Below are positions 1 through 8,964 of a DNA stretch of 64,000 nt, one piece after another. Position numbers and translations under genes: made by a program. Numbering within the stretch: position 1 is the stretch's first letter; each line of letters opens with the position of its first letter. The notes below the pieces were generated by a model, which was given only the letters and a program-made list of their open reading frames with translations, had not been told where the DNA came from and made no database searches. This DNA is from Microglena sp. YARC (lineage: Eukaryota; Chlorophyta; Chlorophyceae; Chlamydomonadales; Chlamydomonadaceae), in assembly GCA_022414725.1 (NCBI GenBank), contig CM039463.1, forward strand, positions 74,339,490 through 74,403,489. Reading direction: 5' to 3'.

Positions 1-3000
1 GGATGGGGGGAAGGGATGGTATGCGGGTGTGTTTTAGGATGAAGATTCGGATGGTGTGAAGCGATGAAGTGCGGGTGAGTTTTAGGATGGGGATTAGGAT
101 GGGGTGGAGGGATGGGGTGCGGGTGAGTTTTAGGGTGGGGATTAGGATGGGGTGAAGGGATGGTGTGCTAGTGAGTTTTAGGATGGGGATTCAGATGGGG
201 TGAAGGGATGGAGGGTGGGTGTGTACTAGGATTGGGGGAAGAGATGGCATGCGGGTGAGTTTTAGGATGAAGATTCGGATGGGTGAAGCGATGATGTGCG
301 GGTGAGTTTTAGAGTGGGGATTAGGATGGGGTGTAGGGATGGGGTGCGGGTGAGTTTTAGGATGGGGATTTGGATGGGGTGGAGCGATGGTGCGCGGGTG
401 AGTTTTAGGATAAGGATTCGAATGGGGTAAAGGGATGGTGTGCGGGTGCGTTTTAGGATGGGGATTCGGATGGGGTGAAGGGATGGTGTGCGGGTGCGTT
501 TTAGGGTGGGGTTTCAGATGGAGTGAAGGGATGGGGTGCGGGAGAGTTTTAGGGTGGGGATTTGGATGGGGTGAAGGGATGGTGTGCAGGTGAGTTTTAG
601 GATGGGGATTCGGATGGGGTAAAGGGATGGTGTGCGGATGCGTTTTAGGATGGGGATTAGGATGGGGTGAAGGGATGGTGTGCAGGTGAGTTTTAGTATT
701 GGAATTGGGATGGGGGGAAGGGATGGTATGCGGATGAGTTTTAGGATGGGGTTTAGGATGGGGTGAAGGGATGGTGTGCGGGTGAGTTTTAGGATGGGGA
801 TTCGGATGGGGTGAAGGGATGGTGTGCGGATGCGTTTTAGGATGGGGATTAGGATGGGGTGCGGGTGAGTTTTAGGATGGGAATTGAGATGGGGGGAAGG
901 GATGGTATGCGGATGTGTTTTAGGACGGGGATTCGGATGGGTGAAGGGATGGTGTGCGGGTGAGTTTTAGGATGGGGATTGGGATATGGTGAAGGGATGG
1001 TGTGCGGGTGCGTTTTAGGATGGGGGGAAGGGATGGTATGCGGGTAGGTTTTAGGGTTGGGATTAGGATGGGGTGAAGGGATGGTATGCAGATGAGTTCT
1101 AGGATAGGGATTAGGATGGGATGAAGGGATGGGGTACGGTTGAGTTTTAGGGTGGGGATTAAGATGGGGTGAGGGGTTGGTGTGCGGGTGATTTTAAGGA
1201 TGGGGATTGGGATGGGGTGAAGGGATGGTGCGCAGGTGTGTTGTAGGATGGGGATTTGGATTGGGTGAAAGGATGGTTTGGGGGTGCGTTTTAGGATGGG
1301 ATTTGGATGGGGTGAAGGGATGGTGTGCGGGTGAGTTGTAGGATGGGGGGAAGGGATGGTATGCGAGTGAGTTTTAGGATGGAGATTCGGATGGGGTGAA
1401 GGATGGTATGCGGGTGAGTTTTAGGGTGGGGATGAGGATGGGATGAAGGGATGGGGTGCGGGTGAGTTTTAGGGTGGGGATTAGGATGAAGTGAGGGGAT
1501 GGGGTGCGGGTGCGTTTTAGGATGGGGGTAAGGGATGGTATTCGGGTGGGTTCTCTGGTGGGGATTATGATGGCGTGAAGGGGTGGTATGCGGGTGAGTT
1601 TTAGGGTGGGATTAGGATGGGGTGAAGGGATGGGGTGCGGTTGAGTTTTAGGGTGGGGATTAGGTTGGGGTTAGGTGATGCACTGCGGGTGAGTTTTACC
1701 ATAGGGATTCGGATGGGGTGAAAGGATGGTGCGCGGGTGAGTTTTAGGATGGGGATTCGGATGGGGTGAAGGGATGGTGCCCGGGTGAGTTTTAGGATGG
1801 GAATTCGGATGGGGTGAAGGGATGGTTTGCGGTTGAGTTTTAGGATGGGGATTCGGATGGGGTGAAGGGATGGTGTGCAGATGAGTTTTAGGATGGGGGG
1901 AAGGGATGGTATGCGGGTGTGTTTTAGGGTGGGGATTATTAGGATGGGGTGAAGGGATAGTGTGCGAGTGAGTTTTAGGGTGGGGATTAGGATGGGGTGA
2001 AGGGATGGTGTGTGTGTAAGTTTTAGGTTGGGGATTAGGATGGGGTGAAGGGATGGTGTGCTGGTGAGTCTTAGAATGGGGATTCGGATGGGGTGAAGGG
2101 ATGGTGCGCAGGTGGGTTTAAGGATGGGGATTCAGATGGGGTGAAGGGATGGTGTGCGGGTGCGTTTTAGGATGGGGTTTCGGATGGGGTGAAGGGATGG
2201 TGTGCAGGTGAGTTTTAGGATGGGGGGAAGGGATGGTATGCGGGTGTGTTTAAGGGTGGGGATTAGGATGGGGTGAAGGGATGGTATGCGGTTGAGTTTT
2301 AGGATGGAGATTCGGATGGGGTGAAGCGATAGTGTGCGGGTGAGTTTTAGGATGGGGATTCGGATGGGGTGAAGGGAAAGTGTGAGGGTGAGTTTTAGGA
2401 TGGAGATTGGGATGGGGTGAAGGGATGGTGTGCGGGTGAGTTTTAGGATGGGGATTGGGATGATGTGAAGGGATGGTGTGCGGGTGCGTTTTAGGATGGG
2501 GATTGGGATGAGGTGAAGGGATGGTGTGCGGGTGAGTTGTAGGATGGGGGGAAGGGATGGTGTGCGGGTGTGTTTTAGGGTGGGGATTAGGATGGGGTGA
2601 AGGGATGGTATGTGGGTGAGTTTTAGGGTGGGGATTAGGATAGGGTGAAGGGATGGTGTGCGGGTGAGTTTTAGGGTGGGGATTAGGATGGGGTGAGGGG
2701 TGGTGTGCGGGTGAGTTTTAGGATGGGGATTTGGATTGGGTGAAGGGATGGTGCGCGTGTGAGTTTTATGATTAGGATTCGGATGGGTTGATGGGATGGT
2801 GTGCGGGTGCGTTTTAGGATGGGGATTCGGATGGGGTGAAGGGATGGTGTGCGGCTGAGTTTTAGGATGGGGAAGGGATGGTATGCGGGTGAGTTTTAGG
2901 GTGGGGATTAGGATGGGGTGAAGGGATGGTACGTGGGTGAGTTCTAGGGTGGGGTGAAGGGATGGGGGGAAGGGATGGTGTGCGGGTGAGTTTTAGGGTG

Positions 3001-3490
3001 GGGATTAGGATGGGGTGAAGGGATGGTGTGCGGGTGAGTTTTAGGATGGGGATTCGGATGGGGTGAAGGGATGGTGTGCGGGTGAGTTTTAGGATGGGGT
3101 GAAGGGATGGGGATTAGAATGGGGTGAAAGGATGGTGTGAGTGTGAGTTTAAGGATGCGGTGAAGGGGTTGGGATTAGGATGGGGTGAAGGGATGATGTG
3201 TGGGTTAGTTTAAGGAAGGGGTGAAGGATGGGCGAAGGGATGGGGGTGGAGGGATGGGGTGCGGTAGAGTTTAAGGATGGGGATTAGGATGGGGCAAAGG
3301 GATGTGGTGAAAGGATGTGGTGCGGGTGAATTCAAGGATGGGGTGAAGGGATGGGGTGCGGATGAGTTTAAGGATGGGGTGCGGTTGAGTTCAAGGATGG
3401 GGTCAAGGGATGGGGTGCGGGTGAGTTTGAGGATAGGGTGAAGGGATGGGGTGAAGGGATGAGGTGTGGGTGAAGGGATGGGGTGCGTTA
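1..3490. repeat. 48-bp G-rich minisatellite
   Basis: The first 3.5 kb is one tandem array with a period near 48 bp. Each unit has three recognisable parts: GTGAGTTTTAGGATGGGGATT, then CGGATGGGGTGAAGGGATGG, then TGTGCGG. Units vary by substitution and by loss of sub-blocks. From about 3080 the units shorten and the array degenerates before ending near 3490. The strand bias is extreme (G-rich top strand, C almost absent). The period is a multiple of 3, so spurious open frames appear on the bottom strand; I do not regard these as genes. The recurrent TTTTAGG(G/A) step matches the Chlamydomonas-type telomere word, but only once per 48 bp, so this is not a telomere itself. A subtelomeric origin is inference. 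Confidence 0.93.
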
Positions 3491-3690
3491 GTTTGGGTTG
3501 CACAAAGTCGCTCAATTTGCAACGCGTCGCACGAAAAGAAAAACAATGGTTAGGGGGTAGCCTGCCCTCATAACACTTTTGTACGATTGATGCAAAGCTC
3601 AAGTGCTTTTGCACTCTCCCTGATCTGCCTCTGGTCGAATCCTAAGCAAGAGTTCCAATTCATATTAGTACATGCAATTCATATTTGTAC

Positions 3691-4140
3691 ATGCATGCGG
3701 CGCATCATGAATTCATCATGATGTTCATGTGCAGTGGAAGTTCCGAGGATGATGCCGCCAAAGAGGCAGCTAGGCAGGAGGCGGCTAGGCAAGAGGCGGC
3801 TAGGCGGGAGGTGGCTAGGCAGGAGGAGGAGGCTTGGCTGGATGCGAATCCGTTGGAGAAGGCTAGGCGGGAAGCGGCTAAGCAGGAGGAGGCTAGGCAG
3901 GAGGAGGCCAGGCGGGAGGAGGCTAGGCGGGATGCGGCTAGGCTGGAGATGGCTAGGCAGAAGGAGGCCAAACAGGAGGAGGCTCGGCGGGCGAAGGCTA
4001 GGCGGAAGGAGGCTAGGCAGGAGGCGGCTAGGCAGGAGGAGGCAAGGCAAGAGGAGACTAGGCACGAGGAGGCTAGGCGGGAGGAGGCTAGGCTGGATGC
4101 GGCTAGGCAGAAGGCTGCAGTGGCCCTCATACGCAGGTAA
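3691..4140 (+). CDS. Pentapeptide-repeat Arg/Glu/Ala-rich protein, copy 1
   Basis: The frame encodes about 149 residues from the ATG at 3691 (His-His-Glu-Phe near the start). It consists almost wholly of five-residue units of the form E-(A/E)-A-R-(Q/R), coded by a 15-bp DNA repeat. One non-repetitive island, AWLDANPLE, interrupts the repeats at about residue 50; the same island sits inside the inverted copy. The composition predicts a highly charged, continuous helix, but the five-residue period is not a canonical heptad coiled coil. The frame ends CGC-AGG-TAA. The same AGGTAATT ends the other copy, so it may be either the stop codon or a splice donor (AG|GTAATT). No signal peptide or membrane segment is seen. 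I recognise no family. A low-complexity minisatellite that happens to stay open is the main alternative, although conservation of the island and frame in both copies argues for coding. Confidence 0.5.
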   Translation: MHAAHHEFIMMFMCSGSSEDDAAKEAARQEAARQEAARREVARQEEEAWLDANPLEKARREAAKQEEARQEEARREEARRDAARLEMARQKEAKQEEARRAKARRKEARQEAARQEEARQEETRHEEARREEARLDAARQKAAVALIRR

Positions 4141-4400
4141 TTTAAATTTGAATTCTGATTGTTCTTCTGGGCTGTAATTTGAATTTATAATTTGAATTAT
4201 TCCTCGGGGCTGTATTTCGAATTTGAATTTTAACTGTGGGCTGCTCACTGTCTGCCAATTCCAAGTCCCCCCGTGCGATGCCCACGGAAACTAGGGAGCA
4301 CACTAAGCGGATCAGACATTTTAAAGACTTGTCTAGGTCCCATTGTTATAGTCTGACTATATGTCATCTCTAGAGTAGGCAAAATACGCACTTGTCTGAG
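4141..4400. other. AT-rich tract after the repeat frame, then shared block sequence
   Basis: At 4141-4240 TTTGAATT words alternate with CTTCTGGGCTGTAA-type words. The same alternation follows the repeat frame in the inverted copy (11205-11283) and appears at 62775-62835. If the upstream AGGTAATT is a splice donor, this is the start of its intron. From 4240 to 4345 the sequence continues as block DNA shared by the copies (CTGCTCACTGTCTGCC to GACTTGTCTAGGTCCCAT). From 4346 copy 1 departs from the other copies. No gene is seen. Confidence 0.5.
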
Positions 4401-4401
4401 T

Positions 4402-4635
4402 CAGGGATATTTTTTTCAAATCAAAAAGAGAAAATCTTATTCCTTTATATTTTATTCCTCCCTATTTTCCTCCCAAAACAGGATCCTTATTCCGATTTGG
4501 GTCGATTTGGGTCATTTTTAGTCAATTTCAGTTTTTTTTAAATACTTTTTTTGTTAGGTTTCTTATTCTGGCAATTTCGGCCCAAACGGGGTCTCGTATT
4601 CCGATCGGAAAGTATTCCGGAAAAAAATATCCCTG
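4402..4635. mobile_element. hAT-like MITE with perfect TIR and 8-bp TSD
   Basis: The element is 234 bp with perfect 16-bp terminal inverted repeats, CAGGGATATTTTTTTC on the left (4402-4417) and its complement at 4620-4635. It is flanked by an exact 8-bp direct repeat, GTCTGAGT, at 4394-4401 and 4636-4643. An 8-bp duplication with CAGGG termini is the hallmark of the hAT superfamily. There is no room for a transposase, so it would be non-autonomous. The interior is AT-rich with a GATTTGGGTC duplication at about 4493-4513. The corresponding place in the inverted block copy lacks it, so it arrived after the block duplicated. Superfamily assignment rests only on TIR and TSD. Confidence 0.88.
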
Positions 4636-4955
4636 GTCTGAGTCCCATCATGGGCACGTGCTGTCTGCCGACAGGCGCCTGTGCCAGCTATGGCCTGCGC
4701 GCAGCTACGCAGTACTATGCAGTACGCATTCGATATCTTTATCTATCGCTCTTCAGAGACTTTTTTATCTTCACTCTGCTGTAAACAGACGCACCGACAG
4801 TGACGTCTACAGAAAACTACACCCAAAGACAGGTAAGGAGCATACAGGAGGCACACAAGCTTGGGTTGTTATTGCCTGTTTAAGCTTGGTCTAAGCATGT
4901 AGCGTAAAATTCAATTCGGGACCAATTCAAGGGCATGTAGGAGGAACTGTTGGAG

Positions 4956-5152
4956 CCAGGGTACTACTTCTTGCCAAATTGGTCAGCGCTTAAAGCGCTC
5001 AAACGTCATATTGGTCAGCGCTTTATAGTGCAAAAAGCGCAAAAACTGCGTGCTGCGACCACAGGGGGTAGAAAAATCTGCGCGAAACGCGCAGAGGGGC
5101 TCAAAAAGGCAGCGCGGCACCATGCTGCCGCGCGCGCTTAGTAGTACCCTGG
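4956..5152. mobile_element. MITE family B, copy 1 (12-bp TIR, 6-bp TSD)
   Basis: The element is 197 bp. Its termini are CCAGGGTACTAC (4956-4967) and GTAGTACCCTGG (5141-5152), a perfect 12-bp inverted repeat. Flanks are TTGGAG (4950-4955) and TTTGAG (5153-5158), a 6-bp target duplication with one mismatch. The inverted block copy near 10930 preserves an empty site: the TTGGAG context runs straight into the CTCCGTCGTGGGCCC context with no element. The interior carries two direct repeats of TTGGTCAGCGCTT and the stem-like GCGCAAAAACTGCG, CTGCGCGAAACGCGCAG and CGCGCGCGCTT. Non-autonomous; I cannot assign a superfamily. Confidence 0.88.
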
Positions 5153-5219
5153 TTTGAGCTGCTGTTGTAGGCCCGAAAGGTTCTACAATGTTTTGTTTTA
5201 TATAAGCAGGGAATGGCAA

Positions 5220-5400
5220 CTAATATAAGTCGATGAAAAACTAATATTAACTAATATCATTTTAGTGTCATAATAATATTAGTTTTTCAAATAATTTCAA
5301 AATTCTGGTGAGACGGCTCGTCCGACTAATATTATATAATATTATGTATACACTAATATTATATAACATAGCCGACCCAGCTATATAAGCAGCTTCGTTG
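5220..5400. repeat. AT-rich inverted repeats built on ACTAATATTA
   Basis: A perfect 14-bp inverted repeat, AAAAACTAATATTA at 5236-5249 and its complement at 5274-5287, can form a hairpin with a 24-nt loop. ACTAATATTATATAA recurs twice downstream (5326-5365) in palindromic context (ATATAATATTAT). This may be the remnant of another small inverted-repeat element, but I find no target duplication. The rest of 5400-5800 is unique-looking, with a G-rich patch at 5550-5630 (GGTGGGGGTGGGGGG). Confidence 0.55.
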
Positions 5401-5818
5401 CTGTCCACGAGGTCAATCTCATATTTCCATATGTGCTGAAATCTAAATTTATATTGTTACATCCAAGTAATGAGGTCACTATCAGGACGTGAAGTTAAGG
5501 ACACCACAGCGCAAGCCGGAGCTAGCCGTAGTCACCGCAGGAGCAAAGAACAGGGCGGGTGTGTGCTGGGGGTGGGGGTGGGGGGAGGAAGGAAGTGGTG
5601 CTGGTGCTGGTGGGGGAGAGTGGAGGGGTAAGCAGTAGTGCAGGGGCTAAATCATCCGAACTTATGGAGTGTGCGTGTATTTGGGGGTAACCTATACCAG
5701 ACCTAGACCCACTTCAGCTCGCCCAATGGCCAATGGTGCAGCGAACGAGTACTGATCAGTATAAATCATATGTTCAATTATCAGTTTGAATGTTGAAATA
5801 AGCAAATTTTAAAATGGC

Positions 5819-5826
5819 TATAAATA
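5819..5826 (+). promoter_or_regulatory. TATA box of the zinc-finger unit
   Basis: TATAAATA (in GGCTATAAATAGTTGC) lies about 50 bp before the proposed initiator ATG. The same element is preserved in the third block copy (TTATAAATAGG on the minus strand near 62440), although that copy has lost the coding part. Conservation and spacing fit a core promoter with a start site near 5850. A short upstream frame, ATG-GCT-CCA-TAA at 5849, would precede the main ATG in the mRNA. Confidence 0.5.
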
Positions 5827-5871
5827 GTTGCAAATAGAGACTGGTCAGATGGCTCCATAACCAGAATAGCT

Positions 5872-6342
5872 ATGAAAAAGGGGGGGCTTCAAAAACGAAA
5901 GGAAAATCCTGTAGACAGGTAATTGTTGGCCCAAGACAAGCCCACTCCACACACTCAGGGGGGGTCTTGCAACCATTCTTGCTTCCAACCATTCTTCCAT
6001 AAATGCAGATTGCAGCCCCCCGTCTCCAATGAGGGTGCATGGGTCAGGAGGGAGGACTTCCGCGGAAGGAAGAGCTTCGGAGCATTCAAATGCCCTCAGT
6101 GCCGTAACATGTGGACCTCGGCACATGCACAAGTAGAATATAAGCAAGGGTGCAAAGCATGCAACTGTGAAAGCCTTCCGGTCGCCATGTGGGTAAACTC
6201 AGAGCGACACACACATGGCGACTATGTGCGTGATAATAATGGTGAAAACAAGCCCCACGATGGCAGGCGGTGCGAAGCATGCCGCCGTGGCGTCTGCGTA
6301 CAGAATTCAGCAATGAACAATGCTGGTCGCATGAACTACTAA
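5872..6342 (+). CDS. 3CxxC-type zinc-finger protein, copy 1 (two-exon model)
   Basis: The clear part is 6025-6342. After GAWVRREDF come F-x-C-x2-C-x3-W-T-S-A, then Q-G-C-K-x-C, then K-P-H-D-x-x-R-C-E-A-C-x-x-G-V-C. This spacing of three CxxC pairs, the WxSA segment and the final RCEAC-x2-GxC is that of the zf-3CxxC/ZAR1-like family. Such proteins bind zinc and in some cases RNA or partner proteins. The long frame has no upstream ATG and is preceded by a stop at 5920. A consistent gene model is exon 1 at 5872-5918 (ATG, 15 codons plus two bases), a 90-bp GT-AG intron at 5919-6008, and exon 2 at 6009-6342, giving about 126 residues in one open frame behind a TATA box. The exon model is inference; the zinc-finger call is firmer. 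The inverted paralogue keeps all cysteines. Confidence 0.68.
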
Positions 6343-6349
6343 GATGCAT

Positions 6350-7700
6350 TCAGAGATTAGGTTTTTATCTGATATTATTCAAGATAACAAGACTTCACTG
6401 AGCAAGATTTACTTGAAAAATTGATGAAGGCATTTATAAAGTAATAGACATTAACTGGCCATCCCTGAGTACAATGAACCCAAGGGATCTTAGTGATAAA
6501 TATGTTTGGGCCGACATATGAAAGTATGATCATACGTCCATATACCGGTTTTCATACGTATGATGTTTTCGAAACGTATACTCAAACGTATGTCCAAACG
6601 TACGAGTTGTGTACTTCGAAAAGTACAGCACGCTTCCCGGTATTTATCTTTCTTGGGTTTATTCAATTTTTGATTTAAATAGCTCATTGGAAAGCTATTG
6701 ACCTCCTCTATCACAATATGCAATAAAGTAAACTTTCAAATGTACCATTTTGTTTAAATTTTGCCCAGAGTTTGACTTAAATAGCCACATATCAGGCACA
6801 GATATCAGAGTGTTACCTAGCCTTTCATTCCACTGTGCTCCAATGTGGACTTGGTGGATTGATGGTGAAAGCCTAGCGCAATGTGAAATTGTGAACATGG
6901 ACAACATTGCAATATATTTATATACTTATATTAGTATACACGTCTACAGTTATATATCAGACCAATTGGCGTTGAATGGCTCCCTTGGGTTAGCACTGAG
7001 GCGGGCGGCGCGCTTCCTGGTCGTGATTTCTTTTTCCTCGAGTTGGGCAATCTAAACTATCCAGATTATTGTTTTGAGAGTTGATACGTATGCGATGTCA
7101 ATGAAATTAGCCACGCGGCAATATCTATATACCCATGTGCAAGTATTTTCTCCATAAGTGCACATAATTCTCAAACGTTTTCATACGTTTGTATGCATAC
7201 GTCTGCTTCCCAACCTTAGTGATAACCAAGGAATCGGTATTAAAACTATTTCGTATGCGAAGTGGACGATGTCAAAGGATAAATACCATAGTTCCCCATA
7301 CACTAACTTATAAAATAATAGGGATGCTATTAAATGCATAGCAAACTACGTCTTCGAGCTCACAACTTCAATGTTGAATTTGAAAGGAGTACCTCTAGTC
7401 CTGGCTGAATTTGCAGGTGCTGCGATATCGTAGAAGAGTGGTCGAAGATGAAATGCATTTCATGTTAAAATGCCCGCTATACGCTGAGGATAAAAAAAAT
7501 TGAGAAATGAAAATTGAACCTGAATTGGTGGATTAAAACTCCAACATGAAGCTGGTCATGAATCATGATTCCTTTGAAGGATGAAAATACTTAATACCGG
7601 TACAATTAAAAAAAACGCACAATTAAATCGTCATCCTAGATGAGAAGATGATTTAATTATATTGTAGAATTAAATGATCACTGTAGCACGAACTTAGGTC
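6350..7700. other. Intergenic, AT-rich, no gene recognised
   Basis: I see no supportable coding region. Words of the type (C/T)ATACGT(A/T)TG cluster at 6516-6605 and again at 7083-7095 and 7170-7205, partly palindromic. 6910-6960 is TATA-rich. Open frames here are short and unconvincing. Confidence 0.5.
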
Positions 7701-7759
7701 CCATGTGGCCCCGTCGGTAAAACGATTGTTTAGGTTTCAGTTCATCGGTGCTTTTCCTT

Positions 7760-8020
7760 CCTATCACGGTTGAGCAAGTCCCTTTAGCCTATATGGCCTA
7801 CCCCTGGACTGTAACATACAAGATGCACCCTACTTTGACCCGTGGGGGGGTCCGTTGCCCAGAAGGAATGGTCCGTTGCGTCTTAAGACGCAGGCTAAAC
7901 AATTGGCTGCGTCTCTGGCAGCAGAGCAGGGGGTCCTCCTGAAGTGCCCTGATTGGCAAGTCGCTTTAGCCCAGTTGGCTTCCCCTGGAATGTAACACAC
8001 ACACACACACATTAAATTTT
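7760..8020. repeat. Direct-repeat unit with related copy at 8455-8645
   Basis: A GCAAGTC(C/G)CTTTAGCC...CCCCTGGA(C/A)TGTAACA segment occurs twice (about 7775-7822 and 7959-8001), flanking about 135 bp. The core between them (CAGAAGGAATGGTCCGTTGCG to GGCAGCAGAGCAGGGGGTC, 7859-7938) is repeated with divergence at about 8540-8615, there with extra GACGCAAC words upstream. A (CA)n run follows at 7995-8010. This is a dispersed repeat of unknown class. Confidence 0.6.
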
Positions 8021-8218
8021 TCCGCCCCACCCCACCAAACCATTGCCAAAGATGAAGACCAGACAGAAGTGCTGGCTGGAGCCATCAGCCATGTAATACA
8101 GATAGAGATAGGATCAAGCATTCAAGCCATTTGAACTGAATCCTCGGTGACGCTGGTTTGAGTCGGGAGACCCACCTCCTGAGTAAAACAAAATGAGATT
8201 TGAATGTTGATGCTCTTG

Positions 8219-8417
8219 GCAGGGTCCTACATTTTGTCAAATTGGTCAGCGCTTAAAGCGCACTAACGTCAAATTGGTCAGCGCTTATTAGTGCAAAAAG
8301 CGCAAAAACTGCGCGCTGCGCCCACAGGGAGTTGGAAAAGACTGCGCGAAACACGCAGTGGGGCTCAAAAAGCGTGAAACCGCGTTGTAAAGCGCGCTTT
8401 GTATGGTAGTACCCTGG
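8219..8417. mobile_element. MITE family B, copy 2 with exact TSD
   Basis: About 199 bp. Termini are GCAGGGTCCTAC (8219-8230) and GTAGTACCCTGG (8406-8417), the same 12-bp TIR as the copy at 4956 with two changes on the left. The flanking 6-bp direct repeat CTCTTG is exact (8213-8218 and 8418-8423). The interior aligns with copy 1 (two TTGGTCAGCGCTT repeats, AGTGCAAAAAGCGCAAAAACTGCG, GGGGCTCAAAAAG). Two insertions with the same TIR and the same TSD length establish the family. Confidence 0.88.
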
Positions 8418-8454
8418 CTCTTGCAGAGAACTTTAAGACTGTGGCTGTCAGGGT

Positions 8455-8645
8455 TGTTCAGGACGCTGCGTCCTCCGTCGTAGACGCAACTTCTAAGGGT
8501 CTGTTGTATCGCAGACGCAACGTGGGGAGGGTCTTTTGATCAGAAGGAAGGGTCCACTGCGTCGCAGGACGCAGGCTATACAATTGGTTGCGTCGCAGGC
8601 AGCAGAGCAGGGGGGTCTCCTGAAGTACCCTGGTGGCCATGCTAA
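8455..8645. repeat. GACGCAAC-rich copy of the 7760-8020 repeat
   Basis: This segment shares CAGAAGGAA(G/T)GGTCC, GACGCAGGCTA, ACAATTGG(T/C)TGCGTC and GGCAGCAGAGCAGGGGG with 7859-7940. It ends CTGAAGTACCCTGG, resembling a MITE-family terminus, but I find no matching left end. No coding region. Confidence 0.55.
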
Positions 8646-8671
8646 CAACACAACAACTAAAAGTCTAATAT

Positions 8672-8680
8672 GAAGAAGAA

Positions 8681-8747
<67 letters not shown>

Positions 8748-8762
8748 TTGATGATGATGATG
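8672..8762. repeat. (ATG)n trinucleotide microsatellite
   Basis: About 28 nearly perfect ATG/GAT triplets, with one TTG interruption near 8747. Open frames across it (poly-Met, poly-His or poly-Ile by strand and frame) are a by-product of the repeat. Confidence 0.95.
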
Positions 8763-8799
8763 TTCCCTACTACAAGAATCAACATGTGCACGCTTAGCA

Positions 8800-8900
8800 C
8801 GCTCCCTAGTTTCCGTGGTATCGCACGGGGAGACTTGGACTTGGAAATCCGTGAGCAGCCCAGAGTCTGCTGAAAAACTTGAACTTGAACTTGGGTACAT
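8800..8900 (-). repeat. Fragment of the duplicated block
   Basis: TTTCCGTGGTATCGCAC(G)GGG...GAGCAGCCCAGAGT matches the block segment at about 11129-11192 (same orientation as copy 2) and 62715-62770. It is a short dispersed remnant between the inverted copies, followed by GAACTTGAACTTG repeats. Confidence 0.6.
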
Positions 8901-8964
8901 AGCTTCAACCGTCTTCGTCACACGCTACCCCATACCCCATACCCCTACCCACTACCGGAGAACC

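Larger units (their letters stand above)
3500..6320 (+). repeat. Duplicated two-gene block, copy 1
   Basis: This block reappears in inverted orientation at about 9980-12010 and, decayed, at 62050-62850. Shared landmarks in order are: GCTCAATTTGC and CAAAGCTCAAGTGCTT upstream, an Arg/Glu/Ala-repeat reading frame, CTGCTCACTGTCTGCCAATT, TTTAAAGACTTGTC, AGGTAAGGAGCA, GGAGGAACTGTTGGAG, and a TATA-bearing zinc-finger unit. Copy 1 is longer than copy 2 because it gained about 490 bp around 4346-4830 (including a hAT-like MITE), a second MITE at 4956-5152, and AT-rich sequence after 5220. Similarity to copy 2 stops near 6310, inside the last codons of the zinc-finger frame. Block ends show no clear terminal repeats, so I cannot say whether it moved as a transposon or was copied by segmental duplication. 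Confidence 0.8.

Noticed and set aside
3210..3500. Minus-strand Pro/Thr/His-rich frame across the minisatellite
   Set aside because: Produced by a 48-bp repeat whose period is a multiple of 3; the sequence is pure repeat with no start context.
3705..4248. Leu/Ser/Pro-rich and Arg/Gly/Leu-rich frames overlapping the pentapeptide-repeat gene
   Set aside because: Other frames of the same 15-bp repeat; only the E-A-A-R-Q frame keeps the conserved island and matching ends in both copies.
5941..6349. Minus-strand frames opposite the zinc-finger exon
   Set aside because: Antisense of a conserved coding exon; no start context or family features.
8670..8921. Poly-Met, poly-His and poly-Ile frames
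   Set aside because: Trinucleotide microsatellite (ATG)n read in different frames.
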